64,000 nt of DNA. Origin: Puniceicoccales bacterium Verruco_02 (GTDB lineage Bacteria > Verrucomicrobiota > Verrucomicrobiia > Opitutales > Oceanipulchritudinaceae). Position numbers and translations under genes: made by a program. This document shows, one piece after another, positions 54,035 to 63,140 of this stretch (position 1 is the first letter of the stretch; each line of letters opens with the position of its first letter). The notes under the pieces were generated by a model. The model was not told the DNA's origin and made no database searches. It worked only from the letters and a program-made list of their open reading frames with translations. The stretch lies in the NCBI GenBank assembly GCA_001604585.1, contig LVBW01000032.1, positions 47,798 to 111,797 on the forward strand. The letters are read 5' to 3'.

Positions 54035-56272
54035 TTACAAGCGTAGGCTGGCTTGCGCCAATCCACCGGAGTGCGCGGTAAACGACCCGCGGCCACTGCC
54101 CCTGACTACAAACGAGGCTACGCCTGCCTCCGTCTCCACACGGGCTGCACCCACACAGCGCCAGCCGGGGGGGCAAGAGTCCAGCTCCACCAAGGCCCCG
54201 CTGCAAACGCAGATAGATCCAGAGACATCCCGTAGCTCGGCGTGCAAAAAGAGCAAATCGTCGGCGGCATCCGGCGAAATGCCCAGAGTATCCGCCCAGA
54301 GGTGCAGGGCAACAGGCTCGCCGTGGCTACGGACAATATGCTCTGCAACAGACCTGCCACCGACATATGCCAGCGCCCTCAACTGTCCGGGGCGGAAAGT
54401 GCCAGCGTCGAACTCAAAAGGCGGATATGGCAGATGCGGATAGTCGGCACACATTGGCCGCTCCCTTCCAAGCGATACCCCGTCCAGGAACAGTTCCACC
54501 TCTTCGGCATTGCTGAATACCCGCACTATTGGCGAAGAGCCGGGCATCCAGTCCGAGGCGATGAACAGCTCCACCCCGCCTCGCCAGCCCGGCCCGCCCT
54601 CGCGAATGTCACGCTGGCTGCGGTAGAAATGATAGGCATACTTGGGCAGACGAAAATGGTCCATCACCCCACAGGCGGCCTGACGCGGATTGTAACCGCG
54701 CGGATAGTCGAACATTGCCCATTGCCCGTCGCAAATTGCAGGGCTGGAAAGAGTGTCGTCCAAGGCGATTGCAAAATTCTCCGCTTGCCGGAGCAGCTTT
54801 GCCTCCCCATCAATGCGACGCGCACGGCTGTTATGCGCCTCCGGCAGTAGCCCGGCACCCGTTGCCTGATCGAAGCCCTCGTTCTCGGCGTAAAACTCCC
54901 AGTCGCCGTATTCGGATACCACCAGCGCCCGCTCGCCGTTAAGCCAACTGTGTATGCGCCCATGCTGGCGGGCGTGTATGAACACATCGTAGGCATCCAT
55001 CCAGCCACAGGTGAACATCTGCCCGCCGGGGAATTCCTCGTGCCCGATGGCCCGCATCCGCTCCATAAAGGCCTCGCTCATCTGCGTTTCGTTGAGCGAC
55101 AACTCCCAGAGTATCACACAGGGATGGTTGCGGTCCCGCCGCACAAGCTCCCGCGCAGCCTCTGCACAAGCGTCCTCGAAGGCCGCTCCGCCGCAGTACT
55201 GCCAGCCGGGGATGCAGTTCATTACGAGGATGCCCAGCTCGTCGCAGGCGTCCAGAAAGTCCGGCGACTGCGGGTAATGCGACAGACGCACGTAGTCGAA
55301 GCCCGCCTCCTTTATGCGCACAGCGTCGCGCCTCTGCGCGGCCGCTGGCAGTGCGTAGCCAGCGTATGGGTGATCCTGATGCCGGTTCGTGCCTCGAGGA
55401 CGGACGCGACGCCCGTTGATTTCCAGCCCTCCGCTGCGCGACATCTTCAGCGTGCGTATGCCGAAGCGTTCGCAGCGCCTATCCAGCACTTCGCCCTCAG
55501 GGCCGCGCAAGGTCAGTTCAAGGGTGTGCAATGCAGGGCTATCGGGACTCCACAGGGCGGGATTGGCGATGCAGGGCGAAAAGCTGACATGCTCCCCAGT
55601 CCCGGCCTCCAGAACGCCACTCAGCGCAATGCCGCGCGCAAGCTCCACATCGCCACGCAAAACGCGCATCTCCAGGCTCCCGGCAAGGGCCTTGGCCGAG
55701 CCGTTGCAGACATGCACGCGCACAGCCAGCTCCGCCATCTGCCCATCGGCGCGAATGGTCCGAACAAACACCCCTCCCCCCGCTACCAGACCCGCCGTGG
55801 CGGCGTCGCTGATGTGCAGGGCAGCAAGCCTGCGTAGCTCCACAGGGCGGTACAGCCCGCCGAACCAGCAGAAATCAAGTTCCGCGAGGGGCTTTCCAGG
55901 AGGCACATCTGGGGCGTCGCGATTGTCTAGAACGACGATCAGCTCGTGTTCCGCCCCGTCGGCAAGAGCTTGCGTTACATCCACTTCAAAAGGCAGGTAG
56001 CCGCCGCTGTGCCGGGCCAGTTCCACCCCGTCCAGCAGCACCCGCGCCGTGTGCATGGCGCCGTGGAAATGCAGGGCAAAGCTCTCGCCAGCTTGCGGGT
56101 TCTCCGCGCGTATGCAGCGCCTGTACTCGCAAAGGCCCTGCCAGTGAGGCCCGCCCTCGGGGTCGGTGACAAATGGCGTGTGCGGAATGCGTACGTCTTC
56201 CCAGTGCGCTGCGCCACAGAGGCGGAAGCTCCACTCGGAAAGAGTCTGCGTCTTGGATGAAAAATCTGTCAT
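54035..56272 (-). CDS. glycoside hydrolase family 2, probable beta-galactosidase
   Basis: 745 aa from ATG 56272, without an obvious signal peptide. Jelly-roll sugar-binding domain, Ig-like domain, then TIM barrel: 'GTNRHQDHPYAGYALP' is the GH2 barrel entry, the acid/base Glu is in 'ILWELSLNETQM', and the nucleophile Glu is in 'ALVVSEYGDWEFY'. C-terminal beta domains follow. Its place at the end of a GH53/TonB/transporter/LacI series makes cytoplasmic or periplasmic cleavage of galacto-oligosaccharides likely, though GH2 also covers other activities. Confidence 0.85.
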   Translation of the reverse strand: MTDFSSKTQTLSEWSFRLCGAAHWEDVRIPHTPFVTDPEGGPHWQGLCEYRRCIRAENPQAGESFALHFHGAMHTARVLLDGVELARHSGGYLPFEVDVTQALADGAEHELIVVLDNRDAPDVPPGKPLAELDFCWFGGLYRPVELRRLAALHISDAATAGLVAGGGVFVRTIRADGQMAELAVRVHVCNGSAKALAGSLEMRVLRGDVELARGIALSGVLEAGTGEHVSFSPCIANPALWSPDSPALHTLELTLRGPEGEVLDRRCERFGIRTLKMSRSGGLEINGRRVRPRGTNRHQDHPYAGYALPAAAQRRDAVRIKEAGFDYVRLSHYPQSPDFLDACDELGILVMNCIPGWQYCGGAAFEDACAEAARELVRRDRNHPCVILWELSLNETQMSEAFMERMRAIGHEEFPGGQMFTCGWMDAYDVFIHARQHGRIHSWLNGERALVVSEYGDWEFYAENEGFDQATGAGLLPEAHNSRARRIDGEAKLLRQAENFAIALDDTLSSPAICDGQWAMFDYPRGYNPRQAACGVMDHFRLPKYAYHFYRSQRDIREGGPGWRGGVELFIASDWMPGSSPIVRVFSNAEEVELFLDGVSLGRERPMCADYPHLPYPPFEFDAGTFRPGQLRALAYVGGRSVAEHIVRSHGEPVALHLWADTLGISPDAADDLLFLHAELRDVSGSICVCSGALVELDSCPPGWRCVGAARVETEAGVASFVVRGSGRGSFTAHSGGLAQASLRL

Positions 56273-56343
56273 GGAAAAATGGTGCAGCCGCACGGAAGGC
56301 CCGCGCGCTCTTGAAACAGGCAGGTTTCGCTCATCCGCTCGCT

Positions 56344-57336
56344 CTAGCGTACGGAATTACGGGAAATGAGGCGCAGTGGCAGGACAAGACTGCGCTCCCT
56401 TGGCGGCTCCTCGCCCGTACAACGGTCCAGCATGTCCACGGCGGCCTCGGCCATGTCCCTTAGCGGCTCCTCTATGGTCGTCAGCGGGGGGCACTGGATG
56501 GCGGAAATGCCCTCGTTCTCGCCACCGATAAGCGACACATCCTCGGGCACGCGAAGCCCCATTACGTATGTCAATAGGTGCAGGCACTCCATGGCCTGAA
56601 AACTCGTCCCCGGAACGAATACCGCATCCGCACCGTTGCGCACAAGACGGGTTACGACAGCCTGATGCGTTCCCGGCCCGGCCTGCACCAGCAGACGCTC
56701 GTCCAGCGCGTACCCGGCGGCTGAAAGCCCGTCGCGATACCCGCGCAACCTCTCCGCAAATGCCTGCCCTTCGCCGCCGAAAAACGCCGGATGCTTCATG
56801 CCTCGCGTCGCAAAGTGCTCCGCCGCAATGAGGCCCGAACGGTAATGGTCCGAACATACCCGGTACTGCTCCGGGCCAGCGTCGAAACGATCCATGTAAA
56901 CAACCGGGATACGGCTCTCCATGCGCGAAAGAAGCTCCAGAAGGCGGGAGTCGAAGGTGACGGCCACTATGCCGTCAAGAAACAGGCTAGGTAGCTGCTC
57001 GAAGGGGTCCGAAGGCAGGACAACGCCAATGTTTCGCCGCGAAAATGCAAAGGCCAAATGCGCCGTCAGGGTGGCTGCGTAACCCTCGATACGGTCCGTG
57101 TAAGTAGGCTCGGAGAGTATGGCCACCTGCCTTGTGCGCGGGGCCACCTGCGGCTTCAGGTCCAGCTCTCGTGCGGCCATGAGGATGCGCTCGCGCGTCT
57201 CCGGCCGGACCTTGTCCCGGTTGTTGAGGACGCGGCTGACAGTTCCCGGCGAAAAGCCCGTATGGCGGGCAAGATCGTAGATGGTGGACTTTCTCGCCCC
57301 GTCCCTGTTCTGTGTGCTGTTTTCCGTAAGATTCAT
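56344..57336 (-). CDS. LacI-family transcriptional regulator
   Basis: 330 aa. The HTH is 'TIYDLARHTGFSPGTVSRVL', the hinge helix region follows, and the C-terminal periplasmic-binding-like domain ends with 'PPLTTIEEPLRDMAEAAVDM'. ATG 57336 lies 4 bp after the transporter stop and 71 bp before GH2. Most likely it represses the galactan operon and responds to galactose or a galacto-oligosaccharide. Confidence 0.93.
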   Translation of the reverse strand: MNLTENSTQNRDGARKSTIYDLARHTGFSPGTVSRVLNNRDKVRPETRERILMAARELDLKPQVAPRTRQVAILSEPTYTDRIEGYAATLTAHLAFAFSRRNIGVVLPSDPFEQLPSLFLDGIVAVTFDSRLLELLSRMESRIPVVYMDRFDAGPEQYRVCSDHYRSGLIAAEHFATRGMKHPAFFGGEGQAFAERLRGYRDGLSAAGYALDERLLVQAGPGTHQAVVTRLVRNGADAVFVPGTSFQAMECLHLLTYVMGLRVPEDVSLIGGENEGISAIQCPPLTTIEEPLRDMAEAAVDMLDRCTGEEPPRERSLVLPLRLISRNSVR

Positions 57337-57340
57337 AGCC

Positions 57341-58801
57341 TTATACAGTTCCGCGGCGGGCCTCAAGAGCGTCGCGTATTTCGTAGGCGCGTTTCTGCGT
57401 CAGGGGGTAGAATTGCAAAAGGATGATGGCCGCCGCGGCCCACACCGCCGTGGATACGGCAAGGAAAAGGCGCAGCGTAAGTATGCTCTCCGGGGACTGT
57501 GCCCCGCCAAGGGCGGAGTTGAAGCCCGATATGTCCAGCGCGATGCCCATGCCGAGCATCGAGAGCGAAAAGCCCATCTTCTGTATCCACGAAAAAATGG
57601 ACCCGAGCATACCCTCGCGCCGCTTTCCGCAGCGCAGCTCGTCGTCGTCGCAGACATCGGCCAGCATCGAGGGCATCAGCACGTTCAGCGCCGTCCACAC
57701 AGGGCCGCAAAGAAGAGGGTCCAACAGTATCTTCCACGGGTTGCCGGGCGCGAAGAAGAACCACTTGCCGAATGCGCCTGCAAATACCATGCCGAAGATT
57801 AGAGACAGGGTTTTGCGCTTGCCGATGCGGTTCGCCAGCCAGTTGACCGGGTATATCGTCGTAACACCCACTATCGCGTAACCGACCGAGAGGTTGCCCT
57901 TCCATAGGGAGCCAGTCGCCACGTCGCCGTCGAACATGTAATATACGATAAGGTAATAGTCCGTGCTACTGGCCAGCATACCCGCCAGCACCTGACAGAC
58001 GGTAAGCCCAATGAGCACGACAAAGGCCTTGTTGCGCATCGAGGACGCGAGGCTGGGCCAGAAGCGTATCTTTTCCTGCTTTGCGCTGATGCGCGTAAGG
58101 TAGCGTTCCTTGACAAAGATCGCGGGCAAGAGGCCCACCATGCCGAAGAATATGAGGCCCGTTGCCCAGCCCACGACCCGCACTCCCGTGATGACACCGC
58201 CGAAGATGGCCAGCCCGGCCAGCGGGAACAGGTAGGAATAGCCAATCTCGCCCACCTTGTTGAACAGCCCGGCAAAGGCCGTCACGCGGGTGCGCTCCTT
58301 GTAGTCGGGCGTCATCTCGTAGGTCAGCGCGTATAAAGGCACGGAGAACACCGTGTAGCAGGTGTAGAAAAGGAGCAGCGCGCCCAGAAGGAATGCGGCC
58401 TTGCCCCAGTCGCCCCACTCTGCCGGGGCCATCCATATCAGCCCGAAGGACAGGGCCTGCAAAATGGCCCCGATGAATATCATGGGCCTGCGCCTGCCCC
58501 AGCGGCTGCGCAGGTTGTCCGAAAAGTAGCCCGCCGCCGGGTCCGTGACAGCGTCCCAGAGCCTGGGCAGCGCCAGCACAGTGGCCAGGAGCGACGGGTT
58601 CATGTGCATCGTCATCTGGTAGAAGGGCATGGCGATGCTGTTTACCGCGGCGTTGCCAAGGAACACGGGTAGATAGCCGGAACCCAGGGCGAGCTTTTCG
58701 CCAAGGCCCACGCGGTCCTCCCTGCGCGTATCCCCGGCGGCGGGCGCCGGGCCACCCTCGTGATGACCCGACGCCCCGATGTTTGCTGTGTCAGAAGACA
58801 T
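57341..58801 (-). CDS. MFS sugar:cation symporter, GPH (MelB-like) family
   Basis: 486 aa with about 12 hydrophobic segments. 'ALPRLWDAVTDPAAGYFSDN' contains the Asp pair used for cation coupling in MelB relatives, and 'SRWGRRRPMIFIGAILQALS' is the following loop. Expected to carry galactose or galacto-oligosaccharides over the inner membrane. ATG 58801 follows the TonB receptor stop by 11 bp. Confidence 0.9.
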   Translation of the reverse strand: MSSDTANIGASGHHEGGPAPAAGDTRREDRVGLGEKLALGSGYLPVFLGNAAVNSIAMPFYQMTMHMNPSLLATVLALPRLWDAVTDPAAGYFSDNLRSRWGRRRPMIFIGAILQALSFGLIWMAPAEWGDWGKAAFLLGALLLFYTCYTVFSVPLYALTYEMTPDYKERTRVTAFAGLFNKVGEIGYSYLFPLAGLAIFGGVITGVRVVGWATGLIFFGMVGLLPAIFVKERYLTRISAKQEKIRFWPSLASSMRNKAFVVLIGLTVCQVLAGMLASSTDYYLIVYYMFDGDVATGSLWKGNLSVGYAIVGVTTIYPVNWLANRIGKRKTLSLIFGMVFAGAFGKWFFFAPGNPWKILLDPLLCGPVWTALNVLMPSMLADVCDDDELRCGKRREGMLGSIFSWIQKMGFSLSMLGMGIALDISGFNSALGGAQSPESILTLRLFLAVSTAVWAAAAIILLQFYPLTQKRAYEIRDALEARRGTV

Positions 58802-58812
58802 TCGCCGTGCAA

Positions 58813-61635
58813 CTAGAAGTTGACCTTTGCCGAGAGGGTGAACTTGCGCGGCTCCTGAAGGCCGATGCGCTCCGGGATGGAGGAGTTCCACCATGCAACG
58901 GTGTAGATCTGGTAATCGTCGTTGTCCAGCAGGTTGCTGATATTGAGCTGCAAGCTCGCCGTGATGGGCCTGTCTCCGCCGCGCAGCTTGAAGTCGTAGC
59001 CCGCCATGAAGTCGAACAAGGTCAGGTCGTTGCCCTTGATGAGGGTATCGCCATCGTAGTCCACACTGTTGGCGCTCTGGTAACGGGCACCGCCACCGAT
59101 GTAGAGGTTCTTGAGCACGGTGTTGGTGAACAGGTAGCGCACGTAGAGACTGCTGCCGTACTTACGCTCGCCGCGTGCCTGCCTGCCGTTGAAGGCCGTC
59201 TCGCCGTCTATGTAGTCCTGCATCCAGCCGATGTTGTCGCCCAGAACGTCCCAACTTTCGGCGCTGAGCATGTAGGAGGCTCCTCCGGCCTTGGAGAGCC
59301 AGAAGGCTGTAGCCTCCTTGGCCCAGGCATCGACCTCGCTCATGATGTTGCTCTTCTTGACGTTGTTGATCGAGAAGTTCGCCGTGATGCGCCAGTTCTC
59401 GTTGGGATTGGCGACAAGTTCGAACTCCCAGCCGTCGCTCTTGCGGTCTTCGAGATAGGCGTCGGCGTCGAGATGGCGGGCGTCTGCCTCGGACTGCGAG
59501 ATGAGACCGTCGGATACGAGCTTCTCTAGGACGCGGTTGTTGAGCGTTGTGCAGGAGGCGTTTATGTTGCCCCACTCTGTGGTGTTCTTGAAGTCGGTCG
59601 TGTAGTAGTTGATCGTGGCGTAGAGCTTGCCGCCGAACAGGTCCAGCTTCACGCCAATGTCCGAACCCACGCCCTCGGGCATGGGCGGCACGTCGTAGCC
59701 GATTAGGTGCTGGCTGAGGTTGGGCAGCTTGCGCGTGTTGGAGTGGTTGGCGAAGAGCGAGATGGCGTCCGTTACGTGGTACACAGCGCCGACGGACATC
59801 GTGTCGGCGTTGAACACCTTGCTGCGGCGGCTGTCCGGGTCCAGACGCAGCACTCCGTCGGCCCCGCGCACGGTGTCGAGCGAGCTGTTGTCCAAGCGGT
59901 CGTGACGCACGCCAAGGGTGGTCACGAGGCGGTCGCGGAAGAAGAAGCTCTGAAGGGCGAGCATCGCTGTGTCCAGAGTGTCGTCGGAGTTGTCTATGGC
60001 CTGATTGGGCACCCAGCCGGAGCTGTACGTGACGCCAGACCAAGGCACTGTGTAGCTGACTGGGGTCTCCCAGCTTGGGACGCGGATGCTGGCGGCATCG
60101 CCCTGCGTGATGTAGGAGCGGCGGAACACACGGTTGGAGTCGAACTCTGCGCGGTAGTCGAAGGGGCTGCCAAGGAGCACTTCGCTCTCTTCCACGCTGA
60201 GGCTCTCGTCCTTTGTGCGGCCCAGCATCATGGCTATGCGGTGGTTGCCGGCTTTGCCAAGGTCGAGCTTGTAGGACGCTGTTGCGCGGAAGTTGTCCAC
60301 CTCGCGCCTGTTCGTGCGGCGGGTCCAGTTGTTCTCAAGGTAGTACTGCCCGGCGTATTCGTTGGCCGTCCATACCTCGGGGGTCCAATTGCTGGCATCG
60401 GCGAATAGCCCGCTAGCATCGCCCAGGTATGCGTAGCGGGTCATGTTGCCTGCGTTCGGGTCGTAACCCTCGAAGTGGCTGTACTGATGGTTGTAGGCCA
60501 GCTCGATATTGAGGTTTTCAACAGGCGACACCTCGTACCAGAGCGAATAGTTGTTATAGTTGGTCTTGCGCTTGGCACCCAGACCGGCGACGTTCGTCTC
60601 CACAGGGTACAGGGCCAGATTCTCGTCCGTCATGGCTAGGTGGGACCAGCTCTGCGAGCCGGAATAGGAATAGGGTCTGCCGTTCCAGTCGCGCACAGAG
60701 CCGTCGTTTTCGATGTAAACGATGTGCTCGCTCCATGTCTGCGATACTATGTCGCTGCCCCACTGGGCGTCGTCGTAGGTGGGGCTGCCAGCGTTGCGCC
60801 AAGCGTAGGCCTGATCGATCAGCAGCCAGGTGCGGGCCACGCTGTCGGCCACGCGGCCGTTCTCGAATTCGAAGCGGATGCTGGACTTTTTGCCAATCTT
60901 GTAGGTGCCCGCCAGGTGTATGCGCTTGCTGCCGTAGTATTCGTATTCGCGCCAGGAGTTGCCGTCCTCGTACATGGCGTTCACGCGCAGGGCAGCCTTC
61001 CCATCGCCGAATATTTGGTTGTGGTCCAAGGTCGTGCGGGTGCGGTCCCAGCTTCCGACTGTGAAGCTCAGCTCGCTGTCTATCGGGACAAGGCTGGCCT
61101 GCTTGGTCGTCGTGTTGACTATGCCGCCCGCCGAGGCAAAGCCGAAGAGAATTGAGTTCGGCCCACGGCTCTGGTCGATGCGGTCCACGTTGTAGAAGTC
61201 CGTGGGAGTGGAGCTTTCAAAGTAGTTGCGCGCATAGCTGGCAGGCAGGCCGCGGATGCGCAGGAGCCACTCGCTGTTGCCCACCATCGGGTTGCCGTTG
61301 TAGTTGGGGGCAGAGTCTCCATATTCGGGCACCGAGTTGTTGGAGAAAAGGATGATGTCCTTCATGCTCGTGGCGCCGATGTCGCTCAGGAACTCCTTGG
61401 TCATCACGGATATGGAGGCACTGGTGTCCTTGAGGCTCGTGTTGAGGCGGCTGCCGGAGAGGGAGTTTTGCGCCAGGTAGCCAAGGTCGCGACTGGTCTC
61501 TACGGCGAAGGGGGAAAGGACTACTACGTCCTCGTCTATGCTGCCTTGTTGCTGCGCAAATAGCGGGGTCGTGGCGACCACGCCAAGGCAGAGGCTGGGC
61601 AGTAGCCATGCTATGCGTATCGGGTGCTTGTTCAT
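58813..61635 (-). CDS. TonB-dependent outer-membrane receptor
   Basis: 940 aa with a signal peptide ending near 'TTPLFAQ'. 'DVVVLSPFAVETSRDLGYLA' and 'LSGSRLNTSLKDTSASISVM' are the Opitutae-type plug start, and 'VDRIDQSRGPNSILFGFASA' is the conserved plug block. A 22-strand barrel follows, ending 'PRKFTLSAKVNF' with a terminal Phe. No SusD-like lipoprotein accompanies it, unlike Bacteroidetes loci. Its neighbours suggest that it imports galactan fragments. Confidence 0.92.
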   Translation of the reverse strand: MNKHPIRIAWLLPSLCLGVVATTPLFAQQQGSIDEDVVVLSPFAVETSRDLGYLAQNSLSGSRLNTSLKDTSASISVMTKEFLSDIGATSMKDIILFSNNSVPEYGDSAPNYNGNPMVGNSEWLLRIRGLPASYARNYFESSTPTDFYNVDRIDQSRGPNSILFGFASAGGIVNTTTKQASLVPIDSELSFTVGSWDRTRTTLDHNQIFGDGKAALRVNAMYEDGNSWREYEYYGSKRIHLAGTYKIGKKSSIRFEFENGRVADSVARTWLLIDQAYAWRNAGSPTYDDAQWGSDIVSQTWSEHIVYIENDGSVRDWNGRPYSYSGSQSWSHLAMTDENLALYPVETNVAGLGAKRKTNYNNYSLWYEVSPVENLNIELAYNHQYSHFEGYDPNAGNMTRYAYLGDASGLFADASNWTPEVWTANEYAGQYYLENNWTRRTNRREVDNFRATASYKLDLGKAGNHRIAMMLGRTKDESLSVEESEVLLGSPFDYRAEFDSNRVFRRSYITQGDAASIRVPSWETPVSYTVPWSGVTYSSGWVPNQAIDNSDDTLDTAMLALQSFFFRDRLVTTLGVRHDRLDNSSLDTVRGADGVLRLDPDSRRSKVFNADTMSVGAVYHVTDAISLFANHSNTRKLPNLSQHLIGYDVPPMPEGVGSDIGVKLDLFGGKLYATINYYTTDFKNTTEWGNINASCTTLNNRVLEKLVSDGLISQSEADARHLDADAYLEDRKSDGWEFELVANPNENWRITANFSINNVKKSNIMSEVDAWAKEATAFWLSKAGGASYMLSAESWDVLGDNIGWMQDYIDGETAFNGRQARGERKYGSSLYVRYLFTNTVLKNLYIGGGARYQSANSVDYDGDTLIKGNDLTLFDFMAGYDFKLRGGDRPITASLQLNISNLLDNDDYQIYTVAWWNSSIPERIGLQEPRKFTLSAKVNF

Positions 61636-61682
61636 GGGTGGGGGTATATTCAGTGTTTGGGGTTACGCTTGGGAAACTCGTT

Positions 61683-62849
61683 TCATCGTCTGGGGATCAG
61701 CGCGGAGGCCGCGGGCAGTATCCGCCCTTCGTCGTCGAAGAGCGCACAGTCTCCGCCCAGCCACACATGGACGCCGTCCACGAGGACGGACTCCGGGTGC
61801 CACCATATGACGCCGCAGCCCCGCCCTTCAGGCACGGCCTTCACCGCGTCAACGACTGCGCGCGTAAAATCCCGCTGGCCCTTTGGACTTGGCGCAAAGG
61901 CGAGGTTCTCCGCCCCCTCGCTCCAGTCTGCGCTCTTCTTCCAAGGGTAGGCGGTTTCGACAACCATCACGGGCCTGCCGCTCTTTTCGGCGGCAAGGTT
62001 CAGCGTGGCGGATAGATCGGCCAGCGTTCCGTGCCATTGCGGATAGTAGCTTAGGCCCAGTATGTCGTAACGCACGCCGTTGGCAGCCGCGCTTTCGATG
62101 TACCAGGCCGTGCGGGGAAGGTTGCCCGTGCTCTCTATGTGCAGGATAATCTTCGGAAATGGGCCGGAGGAACAGGCGGCATCAAAGCCTTCGGCCGCCG
62201 CTCTTTGCAGGGCGCCGAGACGCTGCCAAGCGTCTAGGTCGTCCTTTTCGGCAAACTCCACCCTGCCCTGCGGCCAGAGCATCCCGTTCGTAATCTCGTT
62301 GCCTAGCTGCACGTAGTCGGGTCGCAGGCCCTCTTCTATAAACCGGGCCAGCACATCGCAGGTGTAGTCGCGCACCTGTGCGCAAAGCGCGTCGAAGTCC
62401 AGCCCCTCCCATGCCTTGGGCAGGAACTGCTTGGAGGGGTCGGCCCAGGTGTCGGAATAGTGTATGTCCAGCATTAAGGCCGCACCGCTCGCCTTGACGC
62501 GCCGGGCAAGGGCAAGGGTGTAGTCCAGATCGTTGCAGACTACGCCGCCTTCTGTCGGGTCCACAAACAGGCGCAGGCGAAAGCAATTCAGGCCCTCGGC
62601 GCGAAATATGCGCAAGGCATCGCCCTGTACGCCGTCGCGATAGCGGTAAGCCGCACCACAGCGTTCGAAGACAGGCAGGGCGGACATGTCCGCGCCGCTG
62701 ACAAAGCTGGTATCGCCCTTCCCTTCTTGAGCAGGGCTGACGCAGGATGCAAGGAACAAAGAAGCGCAAACATACGTCGCGCCAATGGACAGCATGGCTA
62801 ATAGCCTTCTGTAAGGTGAAACGTGACGGGGGGTATGCCGTTCGCTCAT
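61683..62849 (-). CDS. GH53 endo-beta-1,4-galactanase lipoprotein
   Basis: 388 aa from ATG 62849 (ATG 62795 also possible). The lipobox 'SLFLASC' suggests lipid anchoring. GH53 landmarks: 'FVSGADMSALPVFE', 'MLDIHYSDTWADPSKQ', the acid/base Glu in 'YVQLGNEITNGMLWP', and the nucleophile Glu in 'VMVVETAYPW'. Cuts the beta-1,4-galactan side chains of rhamnogalacturonan I (type I arabinogalactan). First gene of the five-gene minus-strand unit. Confidence 0.93.
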   Translation of the reverse strand: MSERHTPRHVSPYRRLLAMLSIGATYVCASLFLASCVSPAQEGKGDTSFVSGADMSALPVFERCGAAYRYRDGVQGDALRIFRAEGLNCFRLRLFVDPTEGGVVCNDLDYTLALARRVKASGAALMLDIHYSDTWADPSKQFLPKAWEGLDFDALCAQVRDYTCDVLARFIEEGLRPDYVQLGNEITNGMLWPQGRVEFAEKDDLDAWQRLGALQRAAAEGFDAACSSGPFPKIILHIESTGNLPRTAWYIESAAANGVRYDILGLSYYPQWHGTLADLSATLNLAAEKSGRPVMVVETAYPWKKSADWSEGAENLAFAPSPKGQRDFTRAVVDAVKAVPEGRGCGVIWWHPESVLVDGVHVWLGGDCALFDDEGRILPAASALIPRR

Positions 62850-63140
62850 CGAAGCCTGTGCATGAGGGGTTGAAACATGTGCACGGGAAATACGTGCAGT
62901 GGGCCGATGCTGTATCAATCAAACCTTGTGCATGAAAATGTCAAGAGTTACACAAAGAATAAAACAGTTTAATTGATGGACGTATCGCAAGCCTGCCTGA
63001 CGCCATCAAGCGGGTCCGCCCTCAAATTCGGACGGAGTTAACGTTTGCACCTGCGAAAGCTTGTGAAATACTTGTACGCGACAGGAGGGCCACCCGGACC
63101 TTCCAATCACAACTCTTTTGGGAACATACCCTTGCATAAC
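62850..63140. promoter_or_regulatory. divergent control region of the galactan locus
   Basis: 291 bp between the GH53 and esterase starts, A+T-rich around 62935-62980. It should hold both promoters and the LacI operator. A short dyad TGCAC...GTGCA around 62879-62898 is a candidate, but not convincing as a classical LacI palindrome. Confidence 0.4.
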